From Azophilus sp026709365 (GTDB lineage: Bacteria; Pseudomonadota; Gammaproteobacteria; Pseudomonadales; Azotimanducaceae), in NCBI GenBank assembly GCA_965200175.1, contig OZ241345.1, forward strand, positions 3,224,001 through 3,288,000: a stretch of DNA of 64,000 nt. Direction: 5' to 3'. Numbering within the stretch: the first letter of the stretch is position 1; every line of letters starts with the position of its first letter. The translations under genes were made by a program, and so were the position numbers. This document shows positions 47,655 through 55,757 of this stretch, in pieces. Under the pieces are notes generated by a model, which was not told where the DNA came from, searched no databases, and saw nothing but the letters and a program-made list of their open reading frames with translations.

Positions 47655-47705
47655 AATGTGCGGGCTCAGCAACATTTCGGAGTCCGGCCTACGCGACCAG
47701 CGCGC
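47655..47705 (-). repeat. partial copy of the double-hairpin repeat (tail only)
   Basis: On the minus strand it reads CGCGCTGGTCGCGTAGGCCG, then GACTCCGAAATGTTGCTGAGCC, matching the tail of the other copies. The hairpins have decayed. It abuts copy B of the second repeat family. Confidence 0.6.
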
Positions 47706-47762
47706 AGTTGCGAAAGCCACAGCTCGCCATCCATAATCCGGCGCTTGGGGCAAGGAGGGTCC

Positions 47763-48466
47763 ATGCGCCAAGTTCACACGTTTTGCAGGATCTGCGAACC
47801 GCACTGCGCCCTGCTGGCGGAGGTGGACGACGACCGGATTCGGCTGCTGCTGGATCGCGGGCACCCCGTGCATCGCGGCTTCGCATGCCACAAGGGGCTG
47901 AAGTTCACGGAAGTCCACGAAGACCCGGACCGGCTGAATCATCCACGCCGACGCACCGGCGCCGGAACCTTCGAGAGCATCGCCTGGCCCGAGGCCCTTG
48001 GGGACATCGCGGAGCGGCTGTCGATGCTGTCCGCCACCCATGGCCCGGAATCCGTCGGCGTCTATTTCGGCAACCCCTTGGGATTCAACAGCACCGGTCG
48101 GGACACAGCGCGCAAGTTCGCGCGGGCCTTGGGCGTACGGTACGCATTCGGCTCCGACACCCAGGTCCGCTGTACATGAACCCGGAGGATGCGGAGCGCC
48201 TGGGCTTGGCGGCGGCTGGCGAAGTGCGGGTCGAAAGCGCCAGCGGCACGGTCATCGCCACCCTCGCGCTCGACGACTCGCTGCGCCCCGGCGTGGTGGC
48301 CATGACCCACGGTTGGGGTCACGGGGCGAGCCCCGCCCTGAAGGTGGCGAGCAACCATCCCGGGGTCAACGTCAAGGCCCTGCTGCCCTCCGGGGTGGGC
48401 AGCTTCGAGCCCTTGAGCAACCAAGCCCACATGACCGGCATACCGGTCGAGGTCCGGGCGGCCTGA
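47763..48466 (+). pseudogene. molybdopterin oxidoreductase, central part deleted
   Basis: The start MRQVHTFCRICEPHCALLAEV (ATG 47763) has the [4Fe-4S] cysteine pattern C-x2-C-x3-C plus a later Cys in GFACHKG, as in the N-terminus of formate-dehydrogenase/BisC-type molybdoenzymes. It continues to GVYFGNPLGFNSTGRDTAR and stops at 48179. From about 48165, in another frame, PLYMNPEDAERLGLAAAGEV and PGVVAMTHGWGHGASPALKV form the C-terminal molybdopterin-dinucleotide domain, ending at 48466. A normal protein is about 700 residues, so most of the catalytic centre (roughly 450 residues or more) is gone and the frame is broken. Confidence 0.8.
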
Positions 48467-48604
48467 CTGCAATGATCAAGGGAAGGGGCTGCCCCGGGGC
48501 GCAACTGCTGCGCCCGGCAACTGCCGAGTTGCGCGGCAATTCGATGGCACCGGCTCCGCAATGCGCCTTGTCTCCGGCTTGGGGCATCTCCCGTTAGCGC
48601 GCCG

Positions 48605-49963
48605 TCCCAGACCACGGACCCCTACACCCATCGGCCGGGCGAGCAGCGCGCGCCTCCGGCGGGCTTCGGCAGCCGCCTGCGCCATCTGGGCCCTGGCATC
48701 GTCATCTCCGGCACCATCGTCGGGTCCGGCGAGATTCTGCTCACCTCAAGCCTCGGCGCCCAAGCTGGCTTCCTGCTGCTCTGGTGGGTGCTGCTGTCCT
48801 GCTGGAGCAAGTCCATCGTGCAGGCCGAGTTGGCGCGCTACATCATCATTTCCGGGGACACCTACCTGCGCGCCCTGAACCGCCTGCCCGGGAGCATTCC
48901 GACCCGGCGCGGCGGCATCGCCTGGCCCATCCCCTTGGGCCTGCTGGGCTTCCTGCCCTCCCTGCTCACCATGGGCGGCATCGTCGGCGGCGCCAGCCAA
49001 GGGCTGCAATTGCTGATTGGCCTGGACGCGGTCACCAACACGGCCATCGTCGCCCTTGCCGTCATGGCCGTGCTGGGCACCGGCGCCTACCGGCGCTTCG
49101 AACGCTCGATGATCGCGCTGGTGATGAGCTTCACGGCCATCACCTTGATCTGCGCCATCGCCATGCAGTTTTCCGACTACGCGGTGAGCCTTGCCGACCT
49201 GGCTTCCGGGCTGCGCTTCGACTTTCCCCTAGAGTTCGCGGTGCTGGCACTGGCGATGTACGGCTACACTGGCGTCAACTCCGGCGAGTCGGCCGCCTAC
49301 ACCTATTGGTGCATCGAAAAGGGCTGGCCGAGCCACATCGGCGCGGATCGCAGCGACCCCGACTGGCTGGGCCGGGCACGGGGCTGGATTCGGGTGATGC
49401 ACACCGACGTCTGGACCACCCTGATCGTTCTCACCTTGGCGACCCTGCCCTTCTACCTGCTGGGCGCCGGGGTTCTGCACCGCAGCGGCGCAACGCCTTC
49501 CGGCCTGGACACCGTCCGCACCCTGTCCGCCATGTTCACTGACGTGCTGGGCGGTTGGTCGCTGTGGCTGTTCGGCTGCGGCGCCTTCTTCATCTTCTTC
49601 TCAAGCGCCTTGTCGGGCATCGCCGCCGGCGGCCGCTTCGTGCCCGACTACCTGATCGAACTGGGCCTGCTCGACCGCCGCCGGGTCAACCGCCGCCACT
49701 GGATCCGGGGCTACGTCCTGATCGTTCCCGTGACCAGCTTCATCCTTTACTTGACCTTTGAGAGCCCGCTGCTGCTGGTGACCGTCGGCGCCGTCACCGC
49801 CGCCCTCTTCCTGCCCCTGCAAAGCGGCGCCACTCTTTGGCTGCAAAGCCGCTTCCTCGACCCACGAGTGCGCCCCGGCGCCTTGGCCCAGTCTGCCCTC
49901 TGGACGGTGTTCGTCTTCCAACTGGCGATGGCGGCCGCGGTGATCTGGTTTGTGATTCTGTAG
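48605..49963 (+). CDS. Nramp-like metal-ion transporter with no standard start codon
   Basis: About 452 codons if counted from 48605. Nramp-type helices are clear: RLRHLGPGIVISGTIVGSGE, then GAQAGFLLLWWVLLSCWSKS, VQAELARY, MYGYTGVNSGESAAYTYWC and a late FFIFFSSALSGIAAGGRFVP. The family moves divalent metals with protons. The first helix is coded upstream of the first in-frame GTG (48788), yet no in-frame ATG, GTG or TTG occurs between the stop at 48473 and that GTG. The start shown is therefore nominal. A rare start codon, a 5' frameshift or truncation next to the broken molybdoenzyme gene would explain it. Confidence 0.68.
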   Translation, partial: SQTTDPYTHRPGEQRAPPAGFGSRLRHLGPGIVISGTIVGSGEILLTSSLGAQAGFLLLWWVLLSCWSKSIVQAELARYIIISGDTYLRALNRLPGSIPTRRGGIAWPIPLGLLGFLPSLLTMGGIVGGASQGLQLLIGLDAVTNTAIVALAVMAVLGTGAYRRFERSMIALVMSFTAITLICAIAMQFSDYAVSLADLASGLRFDFPLEFAVLALAMYGYTGVNSGESAAYTYWCIEKGWPSHIGADRSDPDWLGRARGWIRVMHTDVWTTLIVLTLATLPFYLLGAGVLHRSGATPSGLDTVRTLSAMFTDVLGGWSLWLFGCGAFFIFFSSALSGIAAGGRFVPDYLIELGLLDRRRVNRRHWIRGYVLIVPVTSFILYLTFESPLLLVTVGAVTAALFLPLQSGATLWLQSRFLDPRVRPGALAQSALWTVFVFQLAMAAAVIWFVIL

Positions 49964-49999
49964 GAACGCCAACGCTTTGGCCAACGCCCGGCGCCTCAT

Positions 50000-51487
50000 C
50001 TAGGGCGGAAACCCGCTCCGGGGATCGCGCTCGTCAACTGGACTTGTTGGGGACGAGGTGCGCTGGGCGCTAGCCGTTTTGTATCCGGAATACTTCGGCT
50101 GATCGATGGCGATCTGGTTCACCACGGTTGCGCGCAGGTGGTCCGCCAAGCCAGGGTGGTTCAAGGGCAGGCTGCCATCGCGCAGGGCGTGGACCAAGCG
50201 CCAGCGCAACTCGTCCAAGCCGGCCTGCGAACTGACCTCCGAATTGAAAAGAGCCTGAAGCCTGCGGCACTCCGCCCGCCGGTGCGATGGCCCCAACGCC
50301 AAGTCGCGCAGCACGATGTCGAGGGCGTTGCCGGCCACTCGCGCCAGGAAGTTGGTGCGCCCGGAGGTCTCGGCCATGACGTCGCCGCGCAGGTAGTCGC
50401 GCACGCTGATGAGCAATTCGTCGATGCGGGGCATTTCCGAGGCGGCGGCGGGGTCCTCGCCCGCCACCGTTTGGGCCGGCCCCGGAATCAGCAGGTTGAC
50501 GCAATCCACCTGGCATTCCGAGGACCGCCGCCCGATGGCAGGCCGCTCCACGGTCTGGTCCGGCCCGCTGCGGTAGTGCTCGGCCATGCCGAGACAGCCG
50601 ATGGCCCACCAGAAGGAGCCGAACACCTCCCAGAAGCGCACCTGTTCGGGGTCCACGGGCTGGCCGGATTCGGCTTCGTAGCCGGCGAAGAGATCCGCGT
50701 AGCGCCCGAATCCCCCCACCGGCAGGTCGCTGCGGCCAAAGCGCCAGGAGTTGGTGCAGATCCAGCCAAGGTCGCGCATGGGGTCGCCGATGTGCGCCAC
50801 TTCCCAGTCGAGCACGGCGATGATCCCCTCCCCGTCGATCATGAAGTTGCCGTTGCGGAAGTCGTTGTGAACCAGCGTAAGCTGAGGGGTGTCCGGCAAG
50901 TGGTCCATGAGCCAGCGGCCAGCGTAATCGATCATCGGCTGCGGCGTCGGGAACTGACGGTATCGCTCCCAAGTCTGCTCCACGAACTCGGCGGGCGTGA
51001 TCGTGTCCAGCGCCTGATCCAAGCCGGTGGCCTGCAGATCAATGGCGTGGATGCGCGCGAGTATTCGGCCGCATTCGAAGGCGAGCTTCGGACGCACGGC
51101 CTCGAACGTCGGCGAACGAACGATGCGCGCGCCGAGGGCCTCGCCGTCCAGCCACTCCATGAGAAAGCCTTCGCCCAGGCCATCGGCCTCTTCGAGCACC
51201 AGGAAGACCTCCGGCTCCGGCACACCCACCGAACGGGCCACCTGCATTAGCCGCGCCTCCACCGCCAACCCCGGATGGACGCCGGTGGCCTCCGATTGGG
51301 GCGCCAGCCCGCCCGGCGCGCGGCGCATCGCCAGCACACGCTCGCCGGCGCCGGCCTTGGCTTGAATTCGGTAGGTTTCCTGGCTGGCGCCCCCGGACAG
51401 GCGCTCAACGGCAATCAGGCCATCGCAGCCCGGCAAGCGATTGGCGATGACGGCATCCAGCCGCGCATTGAAATCGGCATCGACCAT
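50000..51487 (-). CDS. phosphotransferase (APH-type kinase fold) with C-terminal DUF6285
   Basis: 495 residues. The kinase-like catalytic loop is LTLVHNDFRNGNFMID, with a following metal-binding AVLDWEVAHIGDPMRDLGWI, as in aminoglycoside phosphotransferase/ACAD10-like proteins linked to acyl-CoA dehydrogenases. The N-terminal ATP-binding lobe is VERLSGGASQETYRI. Residues about 370-460 match DUF6285 (MPRIDELLISVRDYLRGDVM). Such proteins often sit beside acyl-CoA dehydrogenase genes and may activate hydroxy-acids for degradation. The nearest ACAD is about 2.5 kb away. The substrate is unknown. Confidence 0.82.
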   Translation of the reverse strand: MVDADFNARLDAVIANRLPGCDGLIAVERLSGGASQETYRIQAKAGAGERVLAMRRAPGGLAPQSEATGVHPGLAVEARLMQVARSVGVPEPEVFLVLEEADGLGEGFLMEWLDGEALGARIVRSPTFEAVRPKLAFECGRILARIHAIDLQATGLDQALDTITPAEFVEQTWERYRQFPTPQPMIDYAGRWLMDHLPDTPQLTLVHNDFRNGNFMIDGEGIIAVLDWEVAHIGDPMRDLGWICTNSWRFGRSDLPVGGFGRYADLFAGYEAESGQPVDPEQVRFWEVFGSFWWAIGCLGMAEHYRSGPDQTVERPAIGRRSSECQVDCVNLLIPGPAQTVAGEDPAAASEMPRIDELLISVRDYLRGDVMAETSGRTNFLARVAGNALDIVLRDLALGPSHRRAECRRLQALFNSEVSSQAGLDELRWRLVHALRDGSLPLNHPGLADHLRATVVNQIAIDQPKYSGYKTASAQRTSSPTSPVDERDPRSGFPP

Positions 51488-51620
51488 GGAGCGTCGTTTC
51501 GGTCAATTCAGTGGCGAGCAAGTGTGCCACAGAACGCCCCACCACGCCGTCAGCGCGCCCGCGAAGCGGGCTCGGATGGAGTTTCGCTCACGCGAAACTC
51601 CGCGCTCATCGCTTGGGCTA

Positions 51621-52836
51621 GTGTAACGTCTCTAAATTTCATTGACCATTCGCTGTGCCTTTTCGTGCGCCTCTCGGGCGCGCTGGATCTTGGCGAGGAT
51701 CTCCCGGCCGGACTTGCGCCAGACGTAGGGCTTGGGGTTGAGGTTGTGCTCCTCGATGTGGGCGTTGATGGCGGCGACCAGATCGCCGACGCTGGCGAAG
51801 CTGCCGTCGCGGATGACGTCCTGGGTGAGGTCGCGGAAGAAGCGCTCGACCAGGTTCATCCAGGAGCTGGAGGTGGGGGTGAAGTGCATGACGATGCGGT
51901 CGATGCCGTGCGCCTTGCGGTGGCGCTGGTTGCGCCACCTGATCCAGGAGCGCACCTTGGCGTGCTTGTGGGTGGCGTAGTTGTCGGCGATCAGGTGCAG
52001 GCTGACGCCCTCGGGCGCCTCGCCGTTCAGCTGGCGCAGGAAGTCCAGCCACTCCCGGTGCGTGTGCCGGGCCGCGGTGCGGCTGAACACCTTGCCGTCG
52101 AGGTAGGCCATGGCGGCGAACAGCGTGACCGTGCCGTGGCGCCGGTAGTCGTGGGTCTGGGTGCGGCTGTGCCCGCGCAGCACCGGGAAGCCGGGCTGCG
52201 ACCGCTCCAGCGCCTGGCACTGGCTCTTCTCGTCGCAGCACAGCACCAGCGCCCGGTCCGGCGGCTTCAGGTACAGGCCGACCACGTCCCAGAACTTCGC
52301 CTCGAAGTCCTTGTCGCCGGACAGCTTGAAGGTGCGGGTCAGGTGCGGCTTGATGCCGTTGGCGCTCCACAGGCGCTGCACGGTCGCCTTGGACACGCCG
52401 GCGGCCTTCGCCATGCTCCGCGCCGACCAGCGCCCGCGGTTCGGCGGCGGCCTCGTGGCCCCGACGATGATCCGCTCGCGAACCTCCGGCGCGATGCTCG
52501 GCTTGCGCCCACGGCCCCCGGCGTCGGCCAGCCCCGCCGTCCCGGACTCGCGGAAGCGCCGCTCCCACTTGACCACCGAGGCCCGGCTGAGGCCGACCTC
52601 GGCGGCGGTCCGCGACTGGCTCAGGCCGTCCGCGCGGCACAGGACGGCGCGCGCCCTCTGGCAGTCCCTTCGCGCCGCCGTCGGGCGGCCAGCCACCGCC
52701 TCCAAGGCGCGGCGCTGCTCCGGCGTGAGGGGCAATGGGCGGATCGGTTGGGGCATGGCGGTCTCCCGATGGTTGGGTCGGACCAACCATATCCGGGACA
52801 GCCCTAAAGAGTCAATCCTTTTATGAGACGTTACAC
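51621..52836 (-). mobile_element. intact IS630-family insertion sequence
   Basis: 1216 bp bounded by a 12-bp perfect terminal inverted repeat GTGTAACGTCTC (left 51621-51632; right as its reverse complement 52825-52836). It is flanked by TA on both sides (51619-51620, 52837-52838), the target duplication typical of IS630. It encodes one apparently intact transposase. Confidence 0.92.
51632..52756 (-). CDS. IS630-family transposase
   Basis: 374 residues from the ATG at 52756 (MPQPIRPLPLTPEQRRALEA). The N-terminal helix-turn-helix is seen in SQSRTAAEVGLSRASVVKWE, followed by a second in AKAAGVSKATVQRLW. The DDE catalytic residues lie in LVLCCDEKSQCQALE (first Asp), LHLIADNYATHKH (second Asp) and TPTSSSWMNLVERFF (Glu). 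No frameshift is seen. The enzyme cuts and pastes the element at TA sites. The gene covers most of the element and its stop lies within the left inverted repeat. Confidence 0.93.
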   Translation of the reverse strand: MPQPIRPLPLTPEQRRALEAVAGRPTAARRDCQRARAVLCRADGLSQSRTAAEVGLSRASVVKWERRFRESGTAGLADAGGRGRKPSIAPEVRERIIVGATRPPPNRGRWSARSMAKAAGVSKATVQRLWSANGIKPHLTRTFKLSGDKDFEAKFWDVVGLYLKPPDRALVLCCDEKSQCQALERSQPGFPVLRGHSRTQTHDYRRHGTVTLFAAMAYLDGKVFSRTAARHTHREWLDFLRQLNGEAPEGVSLHLIADNYATHKHAKVRSWIRWRNQRHRKAHGIDRIVMHFTPTSSSWMNLVERFFRDLTQDVIRDGSFASVGDLVAAINAHIEEHNLNPKPYVWRKSGREILAKIQRAREAHEKAQRMVNEI

Positions 52837-52952
52837 TAGGTTCCGAACTGTTTCTGAGCCCGCACATTGCGTGGGTCGGATGCCGATCAACAGCCCAAGC
52901 CCAAAGACGGAGCTCCCGCGCAAGTTTCGTGGTTCAGCACGAGCGCGAACGA

Positions 52953-53609
52953 TCAGGACATGTTGGCTAAACCGTGCCCCCGATAACCTTGGGCCACAGC
53001 GTAAACCTCGCGCGACTCGGGGCGTGATGCCGCAGGCTTAACCAGCCCAAACTGGTCAAACGCCGCTTTGGTGGCCTTGATCCAGGCGTCCACGCCGTCA
53101 CCCTGCATCAGCTTGACCACCAAGCCGCCACCGGGCGTCAGCCATTGGGCCGCGGCCGCGCCCGACAGCTCCGCCAGGTCCATGGCCCGCGCCTGATCGA
53201 CCGCCCGCACCCCAGAGAGGTTCGGAGCCATGTCGGATAACACCAGGTCCACCGTCGGCGAGCGTCCCGAGGCCCCGAGAATCGCCTCGACTTGGCTTGC
53301 CACCGCTTCGCTGCCAAACCGCCCGACGACCACTTCCACCCGGGCGCTCGGCGCAGCCACCGGCAGCGGATCGACCGCAACCACCCGTCCCTGCACCAGC
53401 TTTTCGGCGAGATAGGCAGTCCAACCGCCGGGCGCGGCCCCCAACTCCAATATCCAGCAATCCGGCGCCACCAAGCCAAAGCGCTCATCAAGCTGGGCCA
53501 GCTTGAAGTGGGCGCGGGACACCCGACCCTCGCGCCGTGCCGCGCCAGCGAAGCGGTCCTTCTTCTGGCGATTGAGCCAGCGCTGGCTGGACTTGCTTCG
53601 CTTGGGCAT
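52953..53609 (-). CDS. rlmE: 23S rRNA 2'-O-ribose methyltransferase RlmE (FtsJ)
   Basis: 218 residues from the ATG at 53609, which has a strong AGGAGGAGG upstream. Motifs: RSKSSQRWLNRQKKDRFAGA, ELGAAPGGWTAYLAEKLVQG (SAM binding), DLVLSDMAPNLSGVRAVDQ with the catalytic Asp, and VVKLMQGDGVDAWI. RlmE methylates U2552 in the A loop of 23S rRNA late in 50S assembly. The C-terminus KPAASRPESREVYAVAQGYR is normal. ftsH is not next to it, unlike in E. coli. The insertion sequence lies about 120 nt beyond its 3' end. Confidence 0.95.
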   Translation of the reverse strand: MPKRSKSSQRWLNRQKKDRFAGAARREGRVSRAHFKLAQLDERFGLVAPDCWILELGAAPGGWTAYLAEKLVQGRVVAVDPLPVAAPSARVEVVVGRFGSEAVASQVEAILGASGRSPTVDLVLSDMAPNLSGVRAVDQARAMDLAELSGAAAAQWLTPGGGLVVKLMQGDGVDAWIKATKAAFDQFGLVKPAASRPESREVYAVAQGYRGHGLANMS

Positions 53610-53707
53610 GCCTCCTCCTTTCAAAAGCCCTGCCAGCTTTAGGAAAAACAACTGCAAAAACAACTAAGATCGAGGGCCAGAAACCGATCCAAGCCAAGGA
53701 GAACCCC

Positions 53708-54043
53708 ATGATCTACGAAATCCGCAACTACCACTACGAACCGAGCCGCATGGCCGAGTACAAGGCGTGGGCGGCCTACAAGGCCCTGCCCTACATCCGC
53801 AAGCACTTCGACCTGCTGGGCTTTTGGGTGTCAACGGACGAGCCGGCCGAGGTCACCGGCAAGCCCTTGGACGAACTCGGCTCCGCCACCGTCACCTGGA
53901 TCCTCCGCTGGCCGGACGTCGCCACCCGCAACCAACGCTTCCCCAAGCTGTTCGGCACCGACGAATGGAAAGCCATCATGGCCGACAACCCCGGCCTTGA
54001 GCACTACCACCGCATGGAGGCCAAGTTCACCGAGGCGATGTAG
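53708..54043 (+). CDS. NIPSNAP family protein
   Basis: 111 residues: MIYEIRNYHYEPSRMAEYKA, FDLLGFWVSTDE and a C-terminal LEHYHRMEAKFTEAM. This is the dimeric ferredoxin-like NIPSNAP fold, known from mitochondrial proteins and many small bacterial proteins without assigned activity. GGAGAACCCC precedes the ATG. It is divergent from rlmE with about 100 nt between, and appears to be a single gene next to the tRNA. Confidence 0.85.
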   Translation: MIYEIRNYHYEPSRMAEYKAWAAYKALPYIRKHFDLLGFWVSTDEPAEVTGKPLDELGSATVTWILRWPDVATRNQRFPKLFGTDEWKAIMADNPGLEHYHRMEAKFTEAM

Positions 54044-54081
54044 CGGCCTGCAAAGCCGCTGGCTTGAATCAGTCGCTCAAC

Positions 54082-54105
54082 TCAGTTCGATCATCAGTTC
54101 GATCA
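54082..54105. repeat. tandem duplication of a 12-bp unit
   Basis: TCAGTTCGATCA occurs twice head to tail (54082-54093, 54094-54105), about 100 bases before the tRNA 3' end. It may be a relic of integration or slippage. Confidence 0.6.
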
Positions 54106-54201
54106 ATGTTGACCGCTTCCCCGATTGCTGGCATGGTTCCCTCCACGAGCGCTTGGAGGACGCGGCTGGCCTTCCCTTACCTCGCCGCGCAAGGCTGGAG
54201 T

Positions 54202-54304
54202 TGGTGCCTAAGGCGGGAGTCGAACCCGCACGGTATGCAGCTTGTGACTGCAACGATCCCGGGGAGTGCCAGTCCCCTGCGTCTACCAATTCCGCCACTG
54301 AGGC
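54202..54304 (-). tRNA. class II tRNA with leucine-type body, apparent GGC anticodon and very long variable arm
   Basis: Read on the minus strand, 54304 to 54202, 103 nt with an encoded CCA. The D-arm GGCGGAATTGGTAGACGC is the tRNA-Leu hallmark. The anticodon stem GGGGA/TCCCC (5 bp) encloses the loop CTGGCAC, giving anticodon GGC, which would read alanine codon GCC. The T arm GCGGG TTCGACT CCCGC is normal. The acceptor stem is 7 bp with one C-U mismatch at 5:68, and the discriminator is A73, as needed by LeuRS. The pair 3:70 is C:G, not the G:U required by AlaRS. The variable arm spans 31 nt (54230-54260), with a TGCAG/CTGCA core, longer than in ordinary tRNA-Leu. It may be a mis-decoding, specialised or dead tRNA. 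Confidence 0.75.
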
Positions 54305-54438
54305 CCCGGGGTTCGCGCCCATAGGGCGCGGGCCTCGGCATTTTTGGCCCCGGCCGCTGGCCGTGGGCCTGCCGCCAGCGCAGTTTGGCATCGGCACAAC
54401 GGCAATTTCTGTAGGAAAAGGCTGTAGATGCTGTAAGC

Positions 54439-55054
54439 CATCTGCCGTTACGCCTACCCACCCTTTGATTACCGGTGGCTCTATTGGGAAGTGGAGACAA
54501 AGTTGCTCGACGAAAAGCGCAGCGACTACCGAACGCATGTGTTCGCGGGGAACATTTGTTTGCTCACTCAACAAAAACCCCGCCGTGATTGGTCACCGGC
54601 GCAGGCGATTTCCCATATTGGTTGTCTCGAATTGATGGATCGAGGCGCGACCTGCATTCCGGTTTGGCTGTTGGACAAAGAGGGCCTCAGCACTGCCGAT
54701 GTCACGCGCCGCGCCAACCTCACGCCGACAGCGCAACGTTATCTTGACCATCTGGACTTGAGTGCAGAAGATCTCTTCCACCACGTTCTTGCCGTTCCGC
54801 ACGATCCCGCCTACCGCGAGATCAATGCTGGGGCGCTACGCATGGAGTGGCCGCGTATTCCCCTGCCTGGCTATCCGAACGGCGGTGACGAAGGCGCAGC
54901 CGAAACGCTGAGGCGATCAGCGGCGCACGGGCGGGAGCTCGCCGCTCTGCTCGACCCCGAAACGCCCGTGCCGGGCGTCTCCCAAGCCCCTCTGCGCCCG
55001 GAAATCGCCCCCAGGATCGCAGCAATTCTGATGATCACGACACCACATTCCTAA
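54439..55054 (+). pseudogene. C-terminal remnant of a type ISP-like restriction-modification enzyme
   Basis: The frame is open from just after a stop at 54436 and reads RYAYPPFDYRWLYWEVETKL, then LLTQQKPRRDWSPAQAI, FHHVLAVPHDPAYREINAGA and MEWPRIPLPG. The end is RELAALLDPETPVPGVSQAP. This matches the target-recognition C-terminus of large type ISP (single-polypeptide) restriction-modification enzymes, which are normally over 1000 residues. Helicase and methyltransferase domains are absent, so about 205 codons remain. GTG 54491 could start translation, but the product would not be active alone. It lies between the odd tRNA and a toxin pair. Confidence 0.68.
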
Positions 55055-55081
55055 CCTCTGATCAGTGCCATCAAGAGAGCG

Positions 55082-55474
55082 CTAAGGGACCAAGAACCCG
55101 CACATCGGGCCGGTTGCGCGGCTGAGCTTTCTGTCGAGCGTTAGCAGCGGGCACTCGAACCGTTCAGCCACAGCAACGTACCAAGCGTCGTAGCCGGTCA
55201 GGTTGCCGCGCAACGCCCACACGCGCTCGGCGAACGGAGCGAAGGGGAACAGTTCAACGTCGAGCCGCAGCAGGTCGCTGTGCGCGGCATTGGCCTCGAT
55301 GTTGGAAATGATGCCCGCCCGCTCAAGCCTGCGCAGAATGTTCGATGACTCGACCAGCAGAAGCTCGGGTGCGACAAGCGCATCCCGGCCAATCGAGATT
55401 TCGGCCCAACGGCCATCTTCCCCGTCGTCCACCAGAGCCGCAACCAGCACCGATGCATCGACCACCTGCGTCAC
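55082..55474 (-). CDS. PIN-domain toxin (VapC/FitB-like)
   Basis: 130 residues: VVDASVLVAALVDDGEDGRW holds the first acidic residue of a PIN domain; later ELLLVESSNILRRLERAGII, TGYDAWYVAVAERFECPLLT and LDRKLSRATG hold the rest. PIN toxins of the VapC group cleave tRNA or rRNA with Mg2+. The start overlaps the upstream antitoxin stop by 4 nt (ATGA). Size and order are typical of VapBC/FitAB modules. Confidence 0.85.
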   Translation of the reverse strand: MTQVVDASVLVAALVDDGEDGRWAEISIGRDALVAPELLLVESSNILRRLERAGIISNIEANAAHSDLLRLDVELFPFAPFAERVWALRGNLTGYDAWYVAVAERFECPLLTLDRKLSRATGPMCGFLVP

Positions 55475-55707
55475 TTGCGGTCAGCGTCACGCGACTCCAG
55501 GACGAACGAAGCCGGCACTTGCGTGCCTGCCGCTTCCTTGCGTCGGCGCACCCCTTGGAGCCAATCCCCAACCGACGGACGGGACGCGATGCGCTGAAGT
55601 TCGCCGCGCAGGAATTCCTGCATGGACTGACGTCGCTGGGCGGCGCGCACGGCAAGTTGATCCCGTACCTCCTCGGCCACTCCTCGAATTGTGATCTGCA
55701 CGGCCAT
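55471..55707 (-). CDS. FitA/VapB-like antitoxin
   Basis: 78 residues from the ATG at 55707. MAVQITIRGVAEEVRDQLAV followed by RAAQRRQSMQEFLRGELQRI is a ribbon-helix-helix antitoxin of the FitA type. The C-terminal tail (AAGTQVPASFVLESRDADRK) would wrap the toxin. It precedes the toxin with a 4-nt overlap. The operator-like direct repeats overlap its start. It lies beside the ISAs1-family remnant. Confidence 0.82.
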   Translation of the reverse strand: MAVQITIRGVAEEVRDQLAVRAAQRRQSMQEFLRGELQRIASRPSVGDWLQGVRRRKEAAGTQVPASFVLESRDADRK

Positions 55708-55740
55708 GAAAGCACATTGCCAGCGATGAAAGCATATTGC
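55706..55740 (-). promoter_or_regulatory. direct repeats at the antitoxin promoter
   Basis: ATGAAAGCAYATTGC (plus strand) occurs twice, at 55706-55720 and 55726-55740, with a 5-nt spacer. This is a plausible binding site for the RHH antitoxin, which usually autoregulates. Confidence 0.5.
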
Positions 55741-55757
55741 AAGCACATGTGCCGGTT

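Larger units (their letters stand above)
51545..52885 (+). repeat. double-hairpin dispersed repeat, copy 6, split by an IS630-family element
   Basis: The left part (51545-51618) has hairpin 1 GCCCGCGAAGCGGGC, hairpin 2 GGAGTTTCG...GAAACTCC and the tail GCTCATCGCTTGGGC. The right part (52839-52885) continues GGTTCCGAACTGTTTCTGAG, then CCCGCAC. Removing the IS and one TA restores a normal copy. Confidence 0.85.

Noticed and set aside
54202..54304. Ordinary tRNA-Ala(GGC)
   Set aside because: The anticodon fits, but the long variable arm, leucine-type D-arm and C3:G70 pair do not match tRNA-Ala.
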